The notes under the pieces were generated by a model. The model was not told the origin of the DNA, did not search any database, and worked only from the letters and a program-made list of their open reading frames with translations. From positions 310,001 through 374,000 of the forward strand of contig JBBAKX010000002.1 in the NCBI GenBank assembly GCA_040403315.1: DNA of 64,000 nt. Direction: 5' to 3'. Below are positions 1-7,351 of this stretch, one piece after another. This DNA is from CAMCXT01 sp040403315. Lineage in GTDB: Bacteria; Bacteroidota; Bacteroidia; M30B66. Positions within the stretch are counted from its first letter, which is position 1. Each line of letters opens with the position of its first letter. A program made the translations under genes and the position numbers.

Positions 1-705
1 CCATGGTCCGTTCTTCAAGGTTTCGGGGATGAACCAGATGCTTGTTACCAAAATGGCAGCAATGGCACAGTAAACCAAGTGTTTAAAGGCAACGATCGAC
101 TTAAACCGCGAACTCATCCAAAAGAAAAACACGGTGAGCAAGGGTAGCAACAAGCCTACAGGCCCTTTGGTGAGCACCGCTAAACCGATGAAAATACCCG
201 CAAATACGGGATGAAAATTAGATGCACCATCTTTGTAGGCACGAACAGTTTTCGCAATGAACCACACCGACAAAAAGATGAAGTAATTGAAGACCGGATC
301 GATAATGCCCGACTTGAAATATACGTGTGGCAAGAAGCTTCCGAGCATGCACAATGCCCAGAGAAAACCATAACGATCGGACCGTAATTCACGGCCCAAT
401 TCGAATAAAGTTAACAAGGTGATGATTCCAAAAATGGCGTTAGGAAGTCTTGCTGCAAATTCATTCACCCCGAAGATATGCATGCATCCTGCTTGCATCC
501 AGAAGAACAAAGGTGGCTTTTCCCAGAAGGGTTGGAAATTGATCCTCACCCGAGCATAATCGCCCGAAATGATCATTTCTCTAGCCGATTCGGCGAAGTT
601 AATCTCGTCCCAATCGAACAAAGGCGCTGCACCCAAAAAAGGCAAAAACAACAAAGCGCCCAGAACAAACAGGAGCATCCTATAATGACTAGTTTGCAGG
701 TTCAT
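1..705 (-). CDS. ArnT-like (GT-C / PMT-type) glycosyltransferase, N-terminal part, cut by window edge
   Basis: An open frame runs from ATG at 705 to the window edge without a stop, giving the first 235 residues. After a first hydrophobic helix comes the sequence FDWDEINFAESAREM, the acidic first periplasmic loop typical of GT39/GT83 enzymes (the catalytic D-E region). It is followed by WEKPPLFFW and ARLPNAIFG, also family hallmarks, and then several membrane helices. Such inner-membrane enzymes move a sugar from a polyprenyl-phosphate donor onto lipid A, glycans or proteins. The ATG overlaps the stop of the upstream PAP2 gene by 4 bp (ATGA), so the two are translationally coupled. Family assignment is strong; donor and acceptor cannot be read from the sequence. 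Confidence 0.88.
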   Translation of the reverse strand, partial: MNLQTSHYRMLLFVLGALLFLPFLGAAPLFDWDEINFAESAREMIISGDYARVRINFQPFWEKPPLFFWMQAGCMHIFGVNEFAARLPNAIFGIITLLTLFELGRELRSDRYGFLWALCMLGSFLPHVYFKSGIIDPVFNYFIFLSVWFIAKTVRAYKDGASNFHPVFAGIFIGLAVLTKGPVGLLLPLLTVFFFWMSSRFKSIVAFKHLVYCAIAAILVTSIWFIPETLKNGPW

Positions 706-1352
706 CGGCGTTTTATGAATGGTTTATCGGCCACAAAAGGAAAGCGTTTTCTGATAAAATGTTGAAGATACAAAGATGGCGCTATGGTGGTTAAACCCAA
801 AAAAACGCCAAGTAAAACATCGGCTGGAAAGTGCTGATAAAGGGCAATCCTCGAAATAGCGGCTAAACAGGCTATTGTTACAAAAAGGAATTTCTTGTTT
901 GATGAGATGGTTAACCAAGCGAACAGGCCCAGAACACCTATTGCTGTGGTGGTGTGTCCTGAAGGCATCGAACTGCGGGAATGTGGTTTAAGTTCGGTGG
1001 GTACAGTGAGTGGCTCTTGGTGCAATTGGAACCATAAAACCGGCCGAGGTTCATCTTTGAAAACAGTATTCTTTAAGCCCTGAGCGAACAAGGCACCCAG
1101 CAACCAACTTAGCAACACAGCTGCTGCGAGCGAACGGTTCTTGAACAGTGCAATCGAAACGACCAATGCAGCTGCAAACAGGCCATCTCCTACTACTGTA
1201 ACTATCTGCCAAAAGCCGATTGGAATGGGAAGTAATTGGTTCCAAAAATGAAAAGACTCTGCCTTGCTGAGCATCAACAGCGATGCGCCGAGGGCAGAAA
1301 TAAGGACAACTAGGGGTATAAAAAACCAAATTTGTTTTCTGAAACCTTGCAT
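702..1352 (-). CDS. PAP2-family membrane phosphatase
   Basis: A 216-residue polytopic protein. Two of the three PAP2 signatures are clear: PSGH (in SMPSGHTTTAIG) and SR-x5-H-x3-D (in SRIALYQHFPAD). The first motif is present as KNTVFKDEPRP, with wider spacing than the usual K-x6-RP. Family members dephosphorylate undecaprenyl pyrophosphate, phosphatidylglycerophosphate or lipid A. The frame is open upstream to 1433, but the start at 1352 (MQGFRKQIWFF) is preferred because the longer version would run through the inverted repeat at 1405-1437. It overlaps the downstream glycosyltransferase by 4 bp, so a joint role in modifying a membrane lipid is a reasonable inference. Confidence 0.85.
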   Translation of the reverse strand: MQGFRKQIWFFIPLVVLISALGASLLMLSKAESFHFWNQLLPIPIGFWQIVTVVGDGLFAAALVVSIALFKNRSLAAAVLLSWLLGALFAQGLKNTVFKDEPRPVLWFQLHQEPLTVPTELKPHSRSSMPSGHTTTAIGVLGLFAWLTISSNKKFLFVTIACLAAISRIALYQHFPADVLLGVFLGLTTIAPSLYLQHFIRKRFPFVADKPFIKRR

Positions 1353-1404
1353 AGCTGCAAAGGTAAAGGCTTCCACGAAAAATAATACTATCGTAAACGA
1401 TTGA

Positions 1405-1437
1405 TTTTGTGATGCTTTAAAAATTAGCATCACAAAA
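1405..1437. promoter_or_regulatory. Perfect 12-bp inverted repeat upstream of the PAP2 gene
   Basis: Arms TTTTGTGATGCT (1405-1416) and AGCATCACAAAA (1426-1437) pair perfectly around a 9-nt AT loop. The repeat sits between the divergent PAP2 gene and tRNA gene, 53 bp upstream of the chosen PAP2 start. It could be an operator, a 5'-UTR hairpin or a terminator for something transcribed across it. It lacks a strong U-tract, so an operator or leader hairpin is more likely. Confidence 0.5.
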
Positions 1438-1450
1438 TGACTACAGAACG

Positions 1451-1480
1451 TTTGCTAAAAACACTTTTCAATTATATTTG
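1451..1480 (+). promoter_or_regulatory. Bacteroidota sigma-A promoter of the tRNA gene
   Basis: TTTG at 1451-1454, an 18-nt spacer, then TATATTTG at 1473-1480. This matches the Bacteroidota housekeeping consensus (TTTG about -33, TAnnTTTG about -7). The mature tRNA starts 11 nt after the -7 box. Confidence 0.85.
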
Positions 1481-1491
1481 CAGCCCATTTT

Positions 1492-1565
1492 GGCGGGGTA
1501 GCTCAGATGGTTAGAGCGCAGGATTCATAACCCTGAGGTCACGGGTTCAACTCCCGTCCCCGCTA
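1492..1565 (+). tRNA. tRNA-Met (anticodon CAT)
   Basis: A 74-nt cloverleaf: acceptor GGCGGGG / CCCCGCT, D arm GCTC/GAGC, anticodon loop TTCATAA, T arm ACGGG-TTCAACT-CCCGT, discriminator A. The anticodon CAT with no run of three G:C pairs in the anticodon stem, and a paired 1-72 end, argues for the elongator rather than the initiator. A tRNA-Ile2 with lysidine cannot be wholly excluded, but the body does not suggest it. The 3' CCA is not encoded. Confidence 0.93.
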
Positions 1566-1569
1566 CAAG

Positions 1570-1602
1570 AAACCTCCTGAATTTCAGGGGGTTTTTGTTT
1601 TT
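1570..1602 (+). terminator. Intrinsic terminator after tRNA-Met
   Basis: AAACCTCCTGA / TCAGGGGGTTT stem with a 3-nt loop, then a T-rich tract (TTTTGTTTTT). It starts 5 nt after the tRNA. Confidence 0.85.
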
Positions 1603-1689
1603 AAGAAGAAGGAGGAATGGCATTAAAAAGTTTTTGGGTGACGATTTATCTCCACTTGGCTTCAAGAATAAAATTCTTAAATTGCATTA

Positions 1690-2218
1690 GTGCAAGAAAA
1701 GACAAAACAATACAACGACTTTGTTATAGACAAGCTAACAAACTCTATAACAAACAGGATATCAGGCGATAGTCTGATGACGGAAGTTTTGTTGTTGTCA
1801 AAATCCGACCTAAAACCTATTACAAAAAAGAACGGTTGGCTATTTAACTGGAAGCAAGAGTTTGAAGCAACTGAAAAAGAGGTATACAAGCTCACTATTC
1901 TTCATAATGAACATATTTATTCAAGGACTTATTAGTATTTCAATAAAAACTGACCATATTTTCATTAATTTAATTGAATCAGCTGCGTATAATAGAGGAG
2001 AAAGTAAATTATACGAAGGCGTCCCAGGTAATCTTGTTGCATTTGCTTGCAGACTTTCATTTCAAAGAGGTTATGAAGAATTTGTAGCATTTCATGCAAA
2101 AACTCAGCTTGTAAATCACTATGAGAAAACTCTCAAAGCAATTCATTACGGAAATCAATTAATGGTTGTTGAAACAAATGCAGCTCCTGAACTTGTTAAT
2201 AAATACTTCAAATCATGA
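1690..2218 (+). pseudogene. GNAT-like acetyltransferase-type protein, interrupted by a frameshift
   Basis: Two overlapping frames together make one about 175-residue protein. The first (from GTG 1690) carries the N-terminal half with TKKNGWLFNWKQEF and KLTILHNEH, and stops at 1935. The second frame continues with IQGLISIS, NLIESAAYNRG, LYEGVPGNLVAFACRLSF and VNKYFKS, and stops at 2218. This order matches a widespread family of short GNAT-fold proteins in which 'NE-x-IQGL' is continuous. The break lies around 1912-1920 (CATATTTATTCAAGG), where one extra T would explain it. It may be real inactivation or a base-call error in the T-run. The downstream 47-aa gene overlaps its stop, as expected for an intact pair. 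Confidence 0.72.
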
Positions 2219-2358
2219 AATCAAAAACAGATAAAAATGAATTGGATGTTGATTTTATTCAAAGTCGACCACTCACAGAGGAGGAACAAAAGGAATTGAG
2301 TACATTTATTAAGAAGATAAAAGAAAATAACGCCAAGAAGAAATTAAAAGCGGCCTAA
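2215..2358 (+). CDS. 47-aa charged protein overlapping the GNAT-like gene
   Basis: The ATG at 2215 overlaps the stop of the GNAT-like frame (ATGA). The product is highly charged: acidic and hydrophobic at the N-terminus (LDVDFIQSRPLTEEEQ), then a basic tail (FIKKIKENN, KKKLKAA). No signal peptide or membrane segment. The 4-bp overlap implies co-expression with the GNAT-like protein; such short partners are common in two-gene toxin-antitoxin-like pairs, but that role is only an inference here. Confidence 0.6.
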   Translation: MKSKTDKNELDVDFIQSRPLTEEEQKELSTFIKKIKENNAKKKLKAA

Positions 2359-2504
2359 AAGACCTTAGCCAATTTCAGCTACTTTATTTTTTAGATTTTT
2401 ATTTGAAATCGCGAGGAAACCTTTGTCCGCTCGGGGGCTATCAAAAGATTCATTTTGGTCAAAAAACAAGCTATTATAAAGCCTTGGACCATTAACTACA
2501 ATTC

Positions 2505-2972
2505 ATGGCAACAGAAATAGAACACAAGTTTTTAGTTTTCAAAAACATTTGGGAAAAAGTAATTCCAGACAAAAGTGTTGAAATCAAACAAGCCTATTTG
2601 CTAACTGATCCTGAAAAAACAATTCGGGTCAGAACAAAAGGTAATTCTGGTTTTATAACTATTAAAGGTAAGTCTAATGGTGCCATCAGACTTGAATTCG
2701 AGTATGAAATACCCATTGAAGATGCAAATGAATTAATCAATAAATTTTGTTCCAATCTAATTGAAAAGACAAGACACATTGTAATTCATGACGATAACAA
2801 TTGGGAAGTAGATGAGTTCAAAGGGCTCAATGAAGGATTAATTGTTGCAGAAATAGAATTAACAAGTGAAGACGAGAAATATTCAATACCCAATTGGGTC
2901 GACAAGAATGTAACAGACGACCTAAGGTATGCTAACTCCAATTTAACAATCAAACCTTTTTCTACTTGGTAA
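2505..2972 (+). CDS. CYTH / triphosphate tunnel metalloenzyme
   Basis: A 155-residue stand-alone CYTH domain. The signature ExExK is at E4-I-E6-H-K8, followed by strands rich in alternating charged residues (RVRTKG, TIKGK, RLEFEYEIP, EVDEF, AEIELTSED), as expected of the eight-stranded tunnel with basic and acidic linings. Bacterial one-domain members of this length hydrolyse inorganic tripolyphosphate or other triphosphates; some relatives are class IV adenylate cyclases. No CHAD or other partner domain is fused. It lies alone between non-coding stretches in the accessory region. Family is near certain, substrate unknown. Confidence 0.88.
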   Translation: MATEIEHKFLVFKNIWEKVIPDKSVEIKQAYLLTDPEKTIRVRTKGNSGFITIKGKSNGAIRLEFEYEIPIEDANELINKFCSNLIEKTRHIVIHDDNNWEVDEFKGLNEGLIVAEIELTSEDEKYSIPNWVDKNVTDDLRYANSNLTIKPFSTW

Positions 2973-3252
2973 AATAGACTTTTGAGAATAGGAAGTATTG
3001 AAAAATCTTGGATCTAGCAATTTATTTTCAGCCGCTCTTTAAAATTGCACTTGAGACTGAGTTGTGGAATATACTTGATGTTTTATTGGGACTTGGATTA
3101 TAGTTAATTCTTGGTAAAGAGAAAAATTAAAGCTTTAAATCTTAATCCTATTTAACAAAATAAAGAAAGTTAGTCACATCAAAATTTAAATGCTACTATA
3201 TTAGCAACAAGACTCGTGAATCAATAAAACGTCAAGAACAACGCACTTGGAA
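2973..3252. other. AT-rich non-coding stretch
   Basis: About 280 bp between the CYTH gene and the convergent 139-aa gene. No open frame, RNA gene, strong hairpin or repeat was seen. Confidence 0.5.
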
Positions 3253-3672
3253 TCAGCCCCTCAACAACATTTCAGTCACATCTTTTAACTTAATGTTGTA
3301 GAAATTAAAATCATCCAAGCTAGGCACTTCTTCTTCGATGATGTCGATAACGCAATCTTTTAAAGGAATTGGCTCGAATAACAATGAGAAGACACGCCAA
3401 TCCTCCGTTGATTCAAATTCGAATTGTTGTGGGGCAAGGGGAATATTTATCGCTTCTTTTAAGGCATATTTTTTCTTGCTGCCATGCACTTGAATATGGG
3501 TATATGGGGCAATGCGAATCCAACCACCACGATCATACATCCAAGGCGCTATGTATCCAAAATCAATTTTAATGTATTGCGCTCCCATGAGAACACGAAG
3601 TATTTTCGGATTCTTTATGATCAGATCACTAGCATCTACATTAACTAAATAAACATCCTCCGTATTTTTCAT
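3253..3672 (-). CDS. Unknown small protein, paralogue of the gene at 4724-5224
   Basis: A 139-residue soluble protein without signal peptide. Its core (YIKIDFGYI, GGWIRIAPYTHIQVHGSKKKYAL, INIPLAPQ, LFEPIP, FNFYNI) lines up with the gene on the other side of the WYL regulator (YTRIDFIY, GGWIQMNQGAYIQPVGSKKRYGL, IGIPITPQ, IYEAVP, FNFYNV). The pattern of short strands suggests a compact beta-sandwich; similar modules ending in 'F-N-x-Y' occur in other Bacteroidota proteins, but I know no function. The ATG overlaps the TAA of the WYL gene by 1 bp (TAATG), so they form one operon. Confidence 0.75.
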   Translation of the reverse strand: MKNTEDVYLVNVDASDLIIKNPKILRVLMGAQYIKIDFGYIAPWMYDRGGWIRIAPYTHIQVHGSKKKYALKEAINIPLAPQQFEFESTEDWRVFSLLFEPIPLKDCVIDIIEEEVPSLDDFNFYNIKLKDVTEMLLRG

Positions 3673-4655
3673 TATGCTAAATTTTCAGTGAATTCCTTAA
3701 ACCATTTGGGTTTTACAATTTTAACATGTCTGCCTTGGGATAAAAAGTACCTAGCAAGCTCGACAGATGCAATAATCTCAAAGCGAATAAAAGATGTGCC
3801 TTCGTTTTCCTTCTCAATTGTTTGACTTTCATGCAGCGGATATGCTTGGAAATAATGAGTTCCTAATTGACTAACATGAATCTGAATGAGCTCCTTTTTA
3901 GCACCAGGTATTGGAAACACACCAAATACATCATTTAGATAAGAATGCACTAATTGTGGATCGATGAAGTGATAGTTCCGATTAATAAATAAGGGCTCTG
4001 TTACTCGATCTAATCCAAATGTCCGAATCTCATCGTGGAGCTCAGAATAACCAATAACATACCATCGATTTTCAAATTCTTTAATTAGAAAGGGATGAAG
4101 GAGTATATGATTAAAGGTGCGTTTTTTATAAGAAAAATGAATGAATGACAATGGAATCTTTTCACGACAAGCTTTGTAAATCAACTCAATATGTTCAAAT
4201 CCACGTGAAGTTGGAGGAATCATCGTTTGAATAACAGGCTCCTTGTTTTCATCAACATTGGCTTTTTCCAATGTTGATGAGAGTATCTTTTCAACAGCAT
4301 GGTTGAATTTATCGCTCATCCGAGTTCCTCCAATAGACCTGATGATATTAATGGCTTCGCTGATTGCATCAATTTCTTCCTGCCTTAACGAAACTCCTAA
4401 AAGGGAATATTCGGAATCCGTATACTCATATCCCCTTTCAGCTCGATTGTATCTAATAGGCGCATCAAATCCATCGGGATAAGGCAATCGCATATTCGCA
4501 ATGTCCTTTTGAATCGTTTCTTCTGAAGGATAAAAATCAAGTTTGGAATGGCAAGCCTCCATAAAGTCTACCATTTTTGGATAGCGATTCATAGAATTCC
4601 GAAGAACACTATCTATCACTTTGTACCGACGAAATGCACTTTTACTAAGGTTCAC
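3672..4655 (-). CDS. WYL-domain transcriptional regulator
   Basis: An N-terminal winged helix (residues about 8-60: RYKVIDSVLRN, SEETIQKDIANMR) is followed by a linker and a WYL domain (about 155-225) with HPFLIKEFENRWYVIGYSE and FGLDRV. The W-Y-L triad appears as W198-Y199-V200. A C-terminal WCX-like segment follows. The GTG at 4655 is chosen because related proteins start about ten residues before the RY of the first helix; the frame is open to 4736, but that would place the palindrome 4690-4710 inside the gene. WYL regulators bind nucleotide or nucleic-acid ligands and often control phage-defence or DNA-repair genes. It is flanked by two paralogous small genes. Confidence 0.85.
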   Translation of the reverse strand: MNLSKSAFRRYKVIDSVLRNSMNRYPKMVDFMEACHSKLDFYPSEETIQKDIANMRLPYPDGFDAPIRYNRAERGYEYTDSEYSLLGVSLRQEEIDAISEAINIIRSIGGTRMSDKFNHAVEKILSSTLEKANVDENKEPVIQTMIPPTSRGFEHIELIYKACREKIPLSFIHFSYKKRTFNHILLHPFLIKEFENRWYVIGYSELHDEIRTFGLDRVTEPLFINRNYHFIDPQLVHSYLNDVFGVFPIPGAKKELIQIHVSQLGTHYFQAYPLHESQTIEKENEGTSFIRFEIIASVELARYFLSQGRHVKIVKPKWFKEFTENLA

Positions 4656-4689
4656 AGATTTTTTTTCGAAAAATAACAAATTATTTCCA

Positions 4690-4710
4690 CTCCGTACAAA
4701 TAATACGGAG
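4690..4710. promoter_or_regulatory. Palindrome between divergent WYL operon and 4724 operon
   Basis: CTCCGTA-N7-TACGGAG: 7-bp perfect arms at 4690-4696 and 4704-4710. It lies between the GTG of the WYL gene (4655) and the ATG of the divergent gene (4724), overlapping a TATTATTTG that could be a -7 box for the leftward operon. It is the natural candidate operator for autoregulation and for control of both arms. Confidence 0.55.
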
Positions 4711-4723
4711 TTCATATTGCCCT

Positions 4724-5224
4724 TTGTTTCATCCAAAATTTCTCATTGTGGAAACCATCATCGAAAAGATCATCGAAAAAAGTGTTCAAGAAAAGCAAAC
4801 AAGGATAACTCGCCTATACAATCCAGCATGTATGGATTTTACAAATAGGCATAGAGTTAAATCAATTGAAGCTACTGAAGAATACACACGCATCGACTTT
4901 ATATACCGCTCTTCCATGATTTATATCAATGGAGGCTGGATCCAGATGAATCAAGGTGCATATATTCAACCAGTTGGATCAAAGAAGCGATATGGTTTAA
5001 TTAAAGCTATCGGGATCCCAATCACTCCACAAAAGCACTACTTCACAAGACAAGGAGAATTCCATACTTACACACTCATATATGAAGCTGTTCCAAAAAA
5101 CACTTCCAAAATTGACATCATTGAAAAGAAAGGCGGAAAAGATTGCTTCAATTTTTATAATGTGGACTTTTCTAAATGGATGACTATTCCACATGCTGCT
5201 GATTTGGCTATTTCAAACAGTTAA
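4724..5224 (+). CDS. Unknown small protein, paralogue of the gene at 3253-3672
   Basis: 166 residues from ATG 4724; an in-frame GTG at 4748 is an alternative. After a charged N-terminal extension (ETIIEKIIEKSVQEK), the domain shared with the 139-aa gene starts at about residue 45: IDFIY, GGWIQMNQGAYIQPVGSKKRYGLIKAIGIPITPQ, FHTYTLIYEAVP, KIDIIEKK, CFNFYNVDF. No signal peptide, so probably cytoplasmic. The next gene starts 2 nt after its stop. The duplication across a divergent promoter suggests two versions of the same component under one regulator. Function unknown. Confidence 0.75.
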   Translation: MFHPKFLIVETIIEKIIEKSVQEKQTRITRLYNPACMDFTNRHRVKSIEATEEYTRIDFIYRSSMIYINGGWIQMNQGAYIQPVGSKKRYGLIKAIGIPITPQKHYFTRQGEFHTYTLIYEAVPKNTSKIDIIEKKGGKDCFNFYNVDFSKWMTIPHAADLAISNS

Positions 5225-5226
5225 TT

Positions 5227-5727
5227 ATGAACCTCAATTTACTTAAAGAAAACATACTTGAGACTAAATTGAATCTGTTAAGAATTCAATTAGAAAAACA
5301 AACTGCTATAAAGAACCTGCAGTATGAAAAGACGGCTAACTTAAGAGAGCAAGAAAAGCAGATCCGTGAGCACATTGAAAATTTGAAATCTGTAGTTATA
5401 AAATCTATTCATACTTTAAAAGTCGAACACGGAAGTATAGCCGATTTTATCCTATTACAAGCACTATTACTTGAGTTTCATTCTATTGATTTTCTAAATG
5501 ATTGCTCATATACACAATCAATAGAAGTTATCGACAATTACATGAATTGCTACTGGAGAATCAGAGAGCAAATGCAAGATGATCTGATGAAATTCTTGTG
5601 TGATGAATACCAATATTTAAGAGTTCAAATTCGTAATTTCAACAACGAATCAGACGCAGTTAATGCGCAAGAGGCAATATCACGTCTAACATCTATCAGC
5701 GATATCATAAATAGGCATTCGAATTAA
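5227..5727 (+). CDS. Unknown coiled-coil protein
   Basis: 166 residues, almost wholly helical. Residues 1-65 are strongly heptad-like (LLKENILETKLNLLRIQLEKQ, EKTANLREQEKQIREHIENLK), followed by a second helical part with Cys and Tyr residues (NYMNCYWRIREQMQDDLMKFLCDEYQYLRVQ). No signal or membrane segment. It starts 2 nt after the stop of the upstream paralogue, so the two are one transcript ending at the hairpin 5921-5952. No family recognised; a structural or oligomerising partner is an inference. Confidence 0.7.
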   Translation: MNLNLLKENILETKLNLLRIQLEKQTAIKNLQYEKTANLREQEKQIREHIENLKSVVIKSIHTLKVEHGSIADFILLQALLLEFHSIDFLNDCSYTQSIEVIDNYMNCYWRIREQMQDDLMKFLCDEYQYLRVQIRNFNNESDAVNAQEAISRLTSISDIINRHSN

Positions 5728-5920
5728 TTGGTTCTGGAAACAGGAAAAGGAACTGATAAAATAAAAAATGCATAAAAACGGTTTACTTCAGTGACTTTGT
5801 AAAGCGAGGGCAATTGAAGTTCAAAAAAGATCCAACAGCTTAGAAGTATTTATCTCCAAATTCTCATTTCAGAGAGATTTAACAAACAACATCAGGCATA
5901 GGAAAGAAAAATCAATTTAA

Positions 5921-5952
5921 AATCTGATGCTTAAAAATGGGTGCATCAGATT
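5921..5952 (+). terminator. Hairpin, probable terminator of the 4724-5727 operon
   Basis: AATCTGATGC / GCATCAGATT: a perfect 10-bp stem with a 12-nt loop, followed by CTATTATTTC. The U-tract is weak, and it lies about 190 bp beyond the last stop. Confidence 0.5.
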
Positions 5953-6004
5953 CTATTATTTCAGGTTCTTTATATTTACATGACCAAGATAAAATATAGA
6001 CTCC

Positions 6005-6346
6005 ATGAAAATTTCTAATTCTGAAATGACTCATAAAATCGCTTACAACACTTTGGTGATTTTATTGATTACTGCAATTTCATTTGTTGTCTCATCGATT
6101 TTGTATTATGGTTGTTACTACGTATCATACTTTTTTGACTGGAAATTTGAGCTAAGCTATTGGCTTTATTGGGGTATCACTTAATCAATTCTGTTGATTT
6201 TTTATGTAAAAACAACCATCTCATCAAAAGGGAAAAAAGGACTCCTGTCAAAAGCAGGAAGACACTATGAGGATACAAATTGGATGTCATCGCATGTCGA
6301 TAGTGATTATTGGGATCCACCAACTGATTATTACGATAGGCCTTAG
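6005..6346 (+). pseudogene. Small two-TM membrane protein with in-frame stop
   Basis: The ATG at 6005 opens a 59-residue frame with one membrane helix (TLVILLITAISFVVSSILYYG), ending in TAA at 6182-6184. The same frame then continues coherently for 54 codons: a second helix (SILLIFYVKTT), a basic loop (SSKGKKGLL) and an acidic aromatic tail (DSDYWDPPTDYYDRP), ending at TAG 6346. One substitution (TTA to TAA) would explain the interruption. A 59-residue product might still be made. No family recognised. Confidence 0.5.
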
Positions 6347-6720
6347 TAATTGATCGTCAGATAGAGTACATACTCTGATTTTAACAATAGTCGATTCTGA
6401 AATCAACTAGATAATTTATAGGATCAGCGCAGAGTTGAATGAAGCATTTGCTTGGCAATTTTCTCTTGGCTATGCAGCTGTTACAAACAACAAAAATATA
6501 ATTCCATACTAAAGTATGTTCGCGCCATTCGTAGGTTTTAATTGAATTTAAGCAGATTAAATAAGATTCCAAACCCTGCCATCCTTTTTACTAAAACTTT
6601 ATCCGTGGATCTCAATCAGCTCTGCTACCACTTGCCTCAAACTTTGCACTTTCATATTCACAAACTCTCGTGAATAGTTCTTAATAAAACAATAATTCAC
6701 AAAGGGTAATTCGATCGATT
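6347..6720. other. Non-coding stretch at the end of the accessory region
   Basis: No convincing gene. A 63-codon leftward frame at 6381-6572 has no recognisable composition and is left out. No RNA gene or strong hairpin seen. Confidence 0.45.
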
Positions 6721-6728
6721 TTGCAGTA

Positions 6729-6769
6729 TAAATTTGCCGCGCACACACTAAAATGTTCAAGCGAACATT
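6729..6769 (+). promoter_or_regulatory. -7 box and inverted repeat upstream of 6803
   Basis: TAAATTTG at 6729-6736 fits the TAnnTTTG box. 15 nt further on, AATGTTC-AAGC-GAACATT (6752-6769) forms a 7-bp hairpin or operator in the leader of the outer-membrane protein gene. No clear -33 TTTG. Confidence 0.45.
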
Positions 6770-6802
6770 CTAGGTGGTGAATCATTGATAACGAAAACCT
6801 GC

Positions 6803-7342
6803 ATGACTAAGCAATTCAGTCAATTCATAATTATCATCTTCCTCTTGTTTTGCAACAATGTTCGTGGTCAACGAAAAGTTCAAACTACAGCACTGGGGGT
6901 TTCGGCGATCTACAATTTCCAAACAGAATCATTCGGTAACGGGCTTCGCTTGGCGATTCCTATTGGGAACCACTTTACCTTGGTGCCACAACTAAGCTAT
7001 TTCTATCCCTTCAACCAAGTGCATGAACTGCACGAACAGGTGAACCTGCACTATATACCCTTCCGCCTTGGCGCATTTTCGCCTTATATCATCGGAGGTG
7101 TATCGGCAAACCAATGGTTTAATTATTCTGAGTCTCCTTATAAAAATGCCAGCCCTTTGTCTATTTTAGCTGAAGTGGGCGGTGGGGTAACATTTCGCCG
7201 TAAGCGTTTAGGGATTTTTGCAGAACAACGCTACAATCCTATTTGGGAGGAAGGATCATTGCATGTAGGTGCATTGCTCTATTTCAAGAAAAACAAGAAA
7301 CGCCGAGGCGGAAAAGGCAACGAATGTCCAGCTTACATGTAA
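6803..7342 (+). CDS. Exported beta-barrel-like protein of unknown function
   Basis: 179 residues from ATG 6803 (an in-frame TTG at 6785 is less likely). A signal peptide (QFSQFIIIIFLLFCNNVRGQ) is followed by alternating strands with aromatic girdles (LGVSAIYNFQTESFGNGLRLAIPIG, VPQLSYFYPF, IPFRLGAFSPYIIGGVSANQWF, FAEQRYNP) typical of small outer-membrane barrels. The tail is strongly basic (FKKNKKRRGGKG). The lipoprotein gene starts 9 nt downstream, so they are probably co-transcribed. Related barrels are often paired with large surface or lipoproteins; no function is known. Confidence 0.72.
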   Translation: MTKQFSQFIIIIFLLFCNNVRGQRKVQTTALGVSAIYNFQTESFGNGLRLAIPIGNHFTLVPQLSYFYPFNQVHELHEQVNLHYIPFRLGAFSPYIIGGVSANQWFNYSESPYKNASPLSILAEVGGGVTFRRKRLGIFAEQRYNPIWEEGSLHVGALLYFKKNKKRRGGKGNECPAYM

Positions 7343-7351
7343 AAACAGATC

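Noticed and set aside
1518..1534. A-C mismatch closing the anticodon loop of tRNA-Met (stem CAGGA / CCCTG)
   Set aside because: All other arms are perfect, and I recall this loop-closing sequence from other tRNA-Met genes of the phylum; it does not suggest a pseudogene.
6381..6572. 63-codon leftward frame
   Set aside because: No ribosome-binding context, no domain, no conserved composition; in AT-rich non-coding DNA.
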